IMG/VR virus record: IMGVR_UViG_3300026512_000004
Span: 84,653 to 122,127 of that record
Length of the DNA: 37,475 nucleotides
Direction: 5' to 3' (one strand)
Origin: a virus
Below, piece after piece: positions 32,450 through 37,475 of the stretch. Below the pieces are notes generated by a model, which saw only the letters and a program-made list of their open reading frames with translations, was not told the origin of the DNA and did no database searches. Each line of letters opens with the position of its first letter. Within the stretch, counting starts at the first letter, position 1. The position numbers and the translations under genes were made by a program.

Positions 32450-33281
32450 CTGACAGATCTGGTAAAACTCGTTTCCTGTGGTATTCGTTGATACGTGATA
32501 GTTTCTTAACGACATAGTTCATTTCTTCCTGAACATTATTTCCATCCACCGTAACAACAAAAATAAAATCAAGACCTTTAGATCGTAGAAATCTACGAAC
32601 ACGTTTGGTTTCTTGTAATGCTTCACTAAGAGTAAGATCGGAAGCGACAATATCGTGTGCAACGTAAATGAATTGTATATATTCTATACAATAACGAGAT
32701 TGTTTCGGTATGCGACGATCAGTTGCTTTCTTAATTTCATCTAAATGGCTTTCTAATAAGTGCTTATAGAGAACAGTTTGTAGGAGATCGTGTTTTCTCG
32801 GCGTGTTACTGCGAACTATAGTCTCTAAATCTTTAAACGGTAAACTTTTAATCTCAACCAATACATTACTACCAATTAAAGCATCAAGTCTTACAGACAC
32901 GTTTAAAGAAGGAACGAAAAGTTCTACTTCAGTCTCAGTAAACGAATAGTGGCTCTGAATGAACTCGTGTATTGCGGAACCAATAGTACCACGTAATTGA
33001 AGACCTGGCCATAGATATCGAAAATCCGGCAAAGGATAACCTAATAAACGGTAAAGTGTTTTACGAATACAATCATGTGAAATGTCGTACGCAGAAATAT
33101 AACTACTATAACCAAAACGGACTAACTCACATTCATTAATACGTTTAACACACTCTTCCAGAAAACTTTCTATTGAAAATAGATGAGGTCGGTCGGTAAC
33201 TTGTTCATGTGTACTTTGTATACTAAACTGATTATCTGACTCACTGTCTTTACCAGGTATCTTGAGATCGAAGAAATCCAT
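32382..33281 (-). CDS. Cas4-like PD-(D/E)XK nuclease with Fe-S cluster cysteines
   Basis: A 299-residue RecB/Cas4-family nuclease. Cys71 (SHDCIRKTLY) and the C-terminal C286-x2-C289-x5-C295 (CGFCPYRDLC) form the four-Cys 4Fe-4S pattern of Cas4 and AddB nucleases. The nuclease core shows GSAIHEF with H105, RLDAL with D133, and VEIKS with E143 and K145. Such enzymes degrade or trim DNA ends, often 5' to 3', and in phages act in recombination or host DNA breakdown. The UvsX gene lies three genes upstream, which fits recombination. There is no CRISPR array or cas gene nearby. The end overlaps the M48-like frame by 68 nt or more. Confidence 0.82.
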   Translation of the reverse strand: MDFFDLKIPGKDSESDNQFSIQSTHEQVTDRPHLFSIESFLEECVKRINECELVRFGYSSYISAYDISHDCIRKTLYRLLGYPLPDFRYLWPGLQLRGTIGSAIHEFIQSHYSFTETEVELFVPSLNVSVRLDALIGSNVLVEIKSLPFKDLETIVRSNTPRKHDLLQTVLYKHLLESHLDEIKKATDRRIPKQSRYCIEYIQFIYVAHDIVASDLTLSEALQETKRVRRFLRSKGLDFIFVVTVDGNNVQEEMNYVVKKLSRINEYHRKRVLPDLSDEFVDRKQCGFCPYRDLCIGRG

Positions 33282-33311
33282 GTTATCAAAACCACTGGAT
33301 AATTATTAGTG

Positions 33312-33360
33312 AAAACGGCGCGGAACTAACAATATTACAAAACTTATATAGCCCGCGCCG
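33312..33360 (-). terminator. Terminator-like hairpin after the small basic gene
   Basis: On the minus strand CGGCGCGG (33360-33353) pairs with CCGCGCCG (33323-33316) around a 29-nt AT-rich loop, followed by four T (33315-33312). The long loop weakens it, but the GC-only stem in AT-rich sequence and its place 21 nt after the stop codon support termination. The next gene (Cas4-like) starts 31 nt later. Confidence 0.65.
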
Positions 33361-33381
33361 ACAAAAAACTATAACAATTAA

Positions 33382-33609
33382 TTACTTTTTCCTACCAGAC
33401 ATAAGTGCTTCTCTGGCCATTTTAGTGGCTTTTGCCCTGTACTTCTTAATTATCTGTTCCTGAAGCCTCTTCCAAAGACTCCTCGCTCTAACAAACCTAG
33501 CATAGAGGGGATCATTGGCCTCTTTAGCCAGTTTGATGGCCATAGTACCAATAAGAGCGTTGAGTTTAGCCTGTTTAGTACGTCTTACCACAGAAGTTGT
33601 TGCAGGCAT
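33382..33609 (-). CDS. Small basic protein with strong SD
   Basis: A 75-residue, very basic, helical protein (PATTSVVRRTKQAKLNALIG, then RSLWKRLQEQIIKKYRAKAT and REALMSGRKK). The ATG at 33609 has AGGAGG eight bases upstream. The frame is open to an ATG at 33693, but those 28 residues contain the SD and are probably leader. High charge and strong translation suggest an abundant nucleic-acid-binding or packaged protein; no family is recognised. A hairpin terminator follows. Confidence 0.7.
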   Translation of the reverse strand: MPATTSVVRRTKQAKLNALIGTMAIKLAKEANDPLYARFVRARSLWKRLQEQIIKKYRAKATKMAREALMSGRKK

Positions 33610-33714
33610 GTTTACACCTCCTTTTATGATTTTTGAGATCTCCTGGTCTTGGAGCGTACGAAGTTGGTCCACATATGACTGTACTTGCAGCATACTGACA
33701 TCTCAAGATATACA

Positions 33715-34626
33715 CTAAGATTGAACACTATGTACGTTCTTTAGCCTCATCTCGGCTTCTTGCTTACTTCTGGGAGGATTCACGCGAGACAATGCATCGT
33801 ACAATTCTTTATGCCATTTGGCTTGCTCATCTACCTTCTTCAAACACGCTGAAACAACTTGTTCATACGTATCTATTAAATCGTTTAACATTGTCATATA
33901 AGGACGACACATCTGACCTAACTCAGACTCAGGTATCTTGAAATCAGAAGATCTACGTATTCTCTCAATCAAATCTATCTTATCTGTTACAGTCAGACAA
34001 TCGTATAAAGCACGTAATGTCTCAACTGCCAAATCTTTGTGGTAATTAAGATAACAATATGTCAAACACTTTTCCTGCTCTGGTGTTATGCCAGAAAAAT
34101 CAGTACAAGTAGGATCAATACCACATTGCTGATAACATTTAGTTACATTATGCTTAATGACCTCGTAGCGATATGCATAATAAGCATGTTTACGTAATGT
34201 TCTACTTACCTTGTTGAAAACTTTGGCAATACCTACTACCAAACGATGAGCCGCTGTTCTTAACAAATGGTGCAACGTATAACGTAGTGAGACAGCACCT
34301 GTTATCATTAGTAATAAAACAGGCAAAGACAATTCAACTTCTTGGAGCATCAACTCATTCTGGTCATCTGGTTCCAATTCAAATCGATAACATACAATGT
34401 CACCTTGGTCATTCATTTTACAAACATCTAAATAACCAGAAAGTACTTGATATTTAACTGTAGTAGGAAGTTGGTCAAATTGGTCATAATCACCTGTGGT
34501 ACGGAGGATAAACAACAAATCATTTAAACGTGACATAAGGTCTGCAACAATACGTTGATAATCTAATTCATTGTCGATATAATAGCGAGTATTGATGTAA
34601 CCATCAACTAGATTCCTCAGATCCAT
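33715..34626 (-). CDS. Membrane protein with twin CX3C motif
   Basis: A 303-residue protein of unknown family. One hydrophobic helix lies near residues 99-116 (LPVLLLMITGAVSLRYTL), followed by helices. Around residues 168-200 is a twin Cys motif: CYQQC, 18 residues, then CLTYC, with an extra Cys between (DPTCTDF), a spacing that in other proteins gives a disulfide-linked helical hairpin. Later helices contain RIRRSSDFKIPESELG. The start overlaps the UvsX gene by 23 nt, so expression is coupled. The Cys motif implies folding in an oxidising place such as the periplasm or virion; function unknown. Confidence 0.55.
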   Translation of the reverse strand: MDLRNLVDGYINTRYYIDNELDYQRIVADLMSRLNDLLFILRTTGDYDQFDQLPTTVKYQVLSGYLDVCKMNDQGDIVCYRFELEPDDQNELMLQEVELSLPVLLLMITGAVSLRYTLHHLLRTAAHRLVVGIAKVFNKVSRTLRKHAYYAYRYEVIKHNVTKCYQQCGIDPTCTDFSGITPEQEKCLTYCYLNYHKDLAVETLRALYDCLTVTDKIDLIERIRRSSDFKIPESELGQMCRPYMTMLNDLIDTYEQVVSACLKKVDEQAKWHKELYDALSRVNPPRSKQEAEMRLKNVHSVQS

Positions 34627-35842
34627 TAGTGTCCTCAGTTTTATTGGTGTCGTTCAAACTATCAGCAATAGCAAACAGCGCATTACGTATGCGCATTTCT
34701 ATAGAAGCCTGAAGTGCAATATCAAACGCTTCTTTAAACTTGGAGTCAGTCTGGTAAAGATTGTATGCGTCGGCTTCACGAAAAGTAATTTCATCAAGAA
34801 CTGTTCCGTCCTTATCCAAAGCAACTAACTTTTTGTAGGCTCCGGCCTTGCGAATACAAAGGTCAAAATGCGGATTAGAATCGCCGTAGTATTTCTTCTC
34901 AGTAGTCGTCCATTCTTTTAGGAAGTGGTACTCAGACCAAAACGGATGTATGCCATAGCGCTTATCAAATATGTACTCCAAAGTTACACCAGAAGGAGCA
35001 TGCTTATTCTTTTCGGTTCTGATATGAAGTACCCACCCGTCAACCCCAGGGTATTTTATTTTCGAAGCAGGATTAATCTCTACTCCTTTACTGAAATGCA
35101 ACCAATGGGAAACAGCATGTTCTAAATAGGCGACTTTGGTGGCTGCACGAAACCCCTTGAATTCACCCACTGATTTTTCTGGTGTTGCTTGAAAACGTGA
35201 CTGCATTTGTATTTGTTGACGTACTTGGTCAATAGTGAACAGAACTAACTGTTCCATCTTGATGGTGCAAGAGTACTGACGAAAGAAATGAGTAATTTCA
35301 CGTGCACGACGTCCTATAACTTGATCAGGAGATTCGGCGTCCTGATCTTGAAGACCCGGTACAGAAGCAATAGAATCAATACAAACCGCAACACGTATAT
35401 CCTTTTCCTCCCCGGATTCTTGTGCCCTCTCCTGTACAGTACGTTTAATCTGACAAACCGTATTTATCATCGAAAAGAGTTCACGAATATTAGCAGCAAC
35501 AGATTTGTGAATAAAACGATTAGGATCTAGGACGAAAGAACGCCAACGTCCAGTCTGTTCATCATAACCACCAACAGTCTCGACATCTAAATAGAGAAAG
35601 ATAGAATCCGGAAAAAGACTGAGAAATCGTTGCGCCATCTGCATTACAAAGGTAGACTTACCTGTCTCAGGAGTGGCAGTTATGTGTGTCAAATGAGAGG
35701 AGTAAATACCACCCCCAAGTTGAGCATCTAGGGTACGAATACCAGTACTAAAATAATAAGCCGGCGGTGCTATAATGTTACCATACTGTGTGTCTAGAAT
35801 TTCTTTAACTGCTGCTGCAAACTGTTGTCCAAATTCACTCAT
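34604..35842 (-). CDS. UvsX/RecA-type recombinase
   Basis: A 412-residue RecA-fold protein. The core starts with FSTGIRTLDAQLGGGIYSS, then Walker A ATPETGKST at residues 56-64, FLYLDVE with the catalytic Glu at 88, and Walker B VAVCIDSIAS at 151-160. A long segment (KGVEINPASKIKYPGVDGWV) and a C-terminal acidic tail (NKTEDTNGSEESS) follow, similar to T4 UvsX. It would coat single-stranded DNA and drive strand invasion for recombination-dependent replication and repair. GGGGG upstream of the ATG is a plausible SD. Its partners UvsY and UvsW are not recognised in this window. Confidence 0.85.
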   Translation of the reverse strand: MSEFGQQFAAAVKEILDTQYGNIIAPPAYYFSTGIRTLDAQLGGGIYSSHLTHITATPETGKSTFVMQMAQRFLSLFPDSIFLYLDVETVGGYDEQTGRWRSFVLDPNRFIHKSVAANIRELFSMINTVCQIKRTVQERAQESGEEKDIRVAVCIDSIASVPGLQDQDAESPDQVIGRRAREITHFFRQYSCTIKMEQLVLFTIDQVRQQIQMQSRFQATPEKSVGEFKGFRAATKVAYLEHAVSHWLHFSKGVEINPASKIKYPGVDGWVLHIRTEKNKHAPSGVTLEYIFDKRYGIHPFWSEYHFLKEWTTTEKKYYGDSNPHFDLCIRKAGAYKKLVALDKDGTVLDEITFREADAYNLYQTDSKFKEAFDIALQASIEMRIRNALFAIADSLNDTNKTEDTNGSEESS

Positions 35843-35847
35843 AAGTA

Positions 35848-36033
35848 CTAACCCCCTAAACCGGGTAACACATATTCGTAACCAAGTTTATGCCCTTTCT
35901 TTGCGAGTTGATAAGCACGTCTTAAAGGATCAGCTATGATGGTTCCGGTTGAAAGTGTAGTGTACTTTCTGTTCTTAAAATTACGTGTAGTGTAAATGTG
36001 TTTACGAATACGTTTCACCTGTTTACCACGCAT
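35848..36033 (-). CDS. Small basic protein of unknown function
   Basis: A 61-residue, strongly basic protein (RGKQVKRIRKHIYTTRNFKN) with a Gly-rich end (YEYVLPGLGG). It fits exactly between the 219-aa gene (one-base gap) and UvsX (five-base gap), which supports it being a real gene despite its length. Its charge suggests nucleic-acid binding. No family is recognised. Confidence 0.55.
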   Translation of the reverse strand: MRGKQVKRIRKHIYTTRNFKNRKYTTLSTGTIIADPLRRAYQLAKKGHKLGYEYVLPGLGG

Positions 36034-36034
36034 A

Positions 36035-36694
36035 TTACGCTTCCCTTGTTGCTGCTTCAGATACTAAGTCGTTTATTACCTCTCTCCACTTTGGTACAAA
36101 CTCTGTGTCATGTACAACAAGTAATCTTGTTCGTGACTTAGAATTTACATACTGTAAACATTTGGCAAAAATAGAGTAACTGTAAAGGATGACCTTTTTA
36201 CAAGCACCCTTGAAAGTAGAATACCCTTTCTTTTCAACTAACGCAAATACCTGTTTCGGTTCTTTCACCTTGAAACAATCAGGTATTTGGGAAATGTTAG
36301 TAACCTTAGACATCTTATCTAAATCAATTACTTTGGAAATATAAGTGACATCCTTAGCGGCTAAAATATGACCACGATAACCACGTGATACTTTGTGGCC
36401 ACCAAAACAGAAAGAAGGACGGCCTTTACGTATTTTCTGGAAAATCATACCTGATTCACGTGTTATCGGAACCATATCATAAGCATGGAAAATAGCAGTT
36501 TCAAGTACAATTGCAGAATAGAAATCATAGTACCCTACTGGATCGCCTCCAGTATTATCAACTAACACATATACTCCAACAAGATAATCTGAACATTGTC
36601 TGTAAACATTGAATGCCTGTTTCCTAAGTTTTAACAACTCTTGCTCGATTCTACTTGTAGAAGCGGCTTCCTCAAATATCTGCTTAAGATTCAT
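36035..36694 (-). CDS. Unknown 219-residue protein
   Basis: No family is recognised. The protein has a helical start (NLKQIFEEAASTSRIEQELL), a mixed alpha/beta middle (YLVGVYVLVDNTGGDPVGYY, FCFGGHKVSRGYRGHIL) and a helical end. The beginning MNLKQIFEEA faintly resembles a T4-type capsid-targeting tag. It overlaps the preceding coiled-coil gene by 11 bases. The VGVYVLVDN strand followed by a Gly-Asp turn might be an active or binding site, but this cannot be assigned. Confidence 0.55.
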   Translation of the reverse strand: MNLKQIFEEAASTSRIEQELLKLRKQAFNVYRQCSDYLVGVYVLVDNTGGDPVGYYDFYSAIVLETAIFHAYDMVPITRESGMIFQKIRKGRPSFCFGGHKVSRGYRGHILAAKDVTYISKVIDLDKMSKVTNISQIPDCFKVKEPKQVFALVEKKGYSTFKGACKKVILYSYSIFAKCLQYVNSKSRTRLLVVHDTEFVPKWREVINDLVSEAATREA

Positions 36695-37133
36695 TTGCTA
36701 CTGCCTCTGGGTTTAAACTACTATCGTCAAATTTTACATCTTCCAAAGCGAAATCTGCTTGTTGTAGGAGATTAGTAATAATCGGTTCATCTGTACCTTT
36801 TTCTAGTCTTCTGTACTGGATAATGTAATGGTGTTTATCCGTAATCAAATTAGTAATCATCTTCTCGTACTCAACACGTGTAGCTTCAATCTCATTATAT
36901 AAACGAAGCAATGATGCATAAGAACGTGCTAACCCATTTAATCTGTCAATTAGTTTACTTCTCTGTTCCTTGTCCTTGGTCACTTGAAGTTGAGCTCTTA
37001 TGTCCGCCATGTGAGCGTCTATCTCTGCGAGAGACCTGTCTAGCTCTGCCTGTTTGGCGGATAGGCGATCTACATTGTGTTGAATGTCTTGTATTCTTTC
37101 TTGTATGTCCTGTTCCAAGGTTGAGTACTGCAT
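36684..37133 (-). CDS. Coiled-coil protein overlapping the upstream gene
   Basis: A 149-residue coiled coil from the ATG at 37133 (QYSTLEQDIQERIQDIQHNV, then SAKQAELDRSLAEIDAHMAD), with an acidic C-terminus (LEDVKFDDSSLNPEAVANES). There is no SD before the ATG. Its first 179 nt overlap another ORF in a different frame whose C-terminus reads like noise, so this frame is the likelier coding frame in the overlap. It may be reached by a +1 shift from the upstream gene or by reinitiation. Confidence 0.55.
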   Translation of the reverse strand: MQYSTLEQDIQERIQDIQHNVDRLSAKQAELDRSLAEIDAHMADIRAQLQVTKDKEQRSKLIDRLNGLARSYASLLRLYNEIEATRVEYEKMITNLITDKHHYIIQYRRLEKGTDEPIITNLLQQADFALEDVKFDDSSLNPEAVANES

Positions 37134-37475
37134 CGTCAAGAAAGTGTAAGAGTTGGTTTGTGAAAAGTGGGTTGGTGATGTAGACTGTATCAAGTGTTAC
37201 TAAATCAATATATTCACCAGTACAAAATTGTTCGGCAAAACGATGTGAAAGTTTAGACGCTAAGTCATTTAAATTAACGGGATTAACATAGTGAAGGAAA
37301 CGTGTTTTAATCCAACGTTCAACTGCTTTTTGTATCTCTACTTCACTAATCTGAATTGATTTGACTTTACTGTATACTTGTACAGCACGAAGAATGCGGT
37401 AAATATCTGGGTATTTACGTTTCAAAGTGACAATAGTGTCTTTGTTGATAAAAACAGCCCAAAGAAACGTTAAAA
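36955..37475 (-). CDS. Unknown protein, N-terminus beyond the right edge; C-terminus uncertain
   Basis: The frame is open from the right edge (a TTG at 37425 is not needed as a start) through TIVTLKRKYPDIYRILRAVQ and NPVNLNDLASKLSHRFAEQF to LLHFLDDAVLNLG. After that, about 50 residues rich in Arg, Ser, Thr and Gly (RQTGRARQVSRRDRRSHGGH) correspond to the coiled-coil gene read in the wrong frame. The true product may therefore end early, shift into the coiled-coil frame (+1 near AAC CTT GGA), or really contain this tail. No family is recognised. Confidence 0.5.
   Translation of the reverse strand, partial: LTFLWAVFINKDTIVTLKRKYPDIYRILRAVQVYSKVKSIQISEVEIQKAVERWIKTRFLHYVNPVNLNDLASKLSHRFAEQFCTGEYIDLVTLDTVYITNPLFTNQLLHFLDDAVLNLGTGHTRKNTRHSTQCRSPIRQTGRARQVSRRDRRSHGGHKSSTSSDQGQGTEK

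Noticed and set aside
32382-33281. CRISPR-Cas system implied by the Cas4-like gene
   Set aside because: There is no repeat array and no other cas gene; Cas4-like nucleases are common in phages without CRISPR.
33610-33693. In-frame N-terminal extension of the small basic protein to an ATG at 33693
   Set aside because: The strong SD just before the ATG at 33609 lies inside this stretch, so it is leader rather than coding.

Overview
This window is an internal piece of a large, AT-rich, contractile-tailed (myovirus) phage genome with T4-type morphogenesis genes. It carries T4-like head genes (gp20-like portal, gp21-like prohead protease, gp23-like major capsid), gp6- and gp25-like baseplate wedge proteins, a gp26-like zinc-ribbon protein, a UvsX/RecA recombinase and a DnaB/gp41-like helicase. 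A lipobox protein nested in an upstream gene (Rz/Rz1 style) and a holin point to a Gram-negative host. No rRNA, tRNA, CRISPR or IS element was seen. The layout and gene mix recall Rhodothermus phage RM378, but that is memory only and was not tested.

All genes but one lie on the minus strand, so transcription runs right to left. From the right: (1) 37475-33382, two overlapping coiled-coil/unknown genes, UvsX, a membrane protein and a small basic protein, closed by a terminator-like hairpin; (2) 33281-23946, a Cas4-like Fe-S nuclease, an M48-type metalloprotease and a baseplate block (gp25-like, three unknown or coiled-coil virion candidates, a tail-tube-like protein, gp6-like); (3) 23928-22104, a lysis block with holin, zinc-ribbon/His-rich protein, a 57-aa hydrophobic peptide, overlapping spanin candidates and, on the plus strand with its own terminator, a membrane-anchored lytic transglycosylase; (4) 22079-14509, a glycine-rich protein, a terminase large subunit split in two around a GC-rich structured element, a 1312-aa tape-measure-like protein with an embedded GH108 muramidase domain, and a hub-like protein; (5) 14509-11376, an unknown protein and the helicase; (6) 11200-5894, the head block (acidic core candidate, membrane protein, portal, small protein, protease, capsid), ending in a strong terminator; (7) 5803-1, a gp26-like protein with a +1-frame extension, small virion candidates, an ATP-grasp enzyme, a GH108 endolysin, a long coiled-coil protein and the start of another gene.

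Most genes abut or overlap by a few bases, as in long operons. Strong Shine-Dalgarno sequences appear selectively: major capsid, acidic core protein, holin, zinc protein, 57-aa peptide, lipoprotein, 33382 basic protein, 28490 coiled coil.

The most unusual features are: the terminase ATPase and nuclease ORFs, in the same frame but separated by 267 nt holding a roughly 150-nt RNA-like fold with nested stems and a possible kissing loop; a shared N-terminal tag resembling T4 capsid-targeting sequences on an ATP-grasp enzyme, two glycine-rich proteins and the prohead protease; and a probable +1 frameshift (TTT TTT C) that would extend the gp26-like protein.
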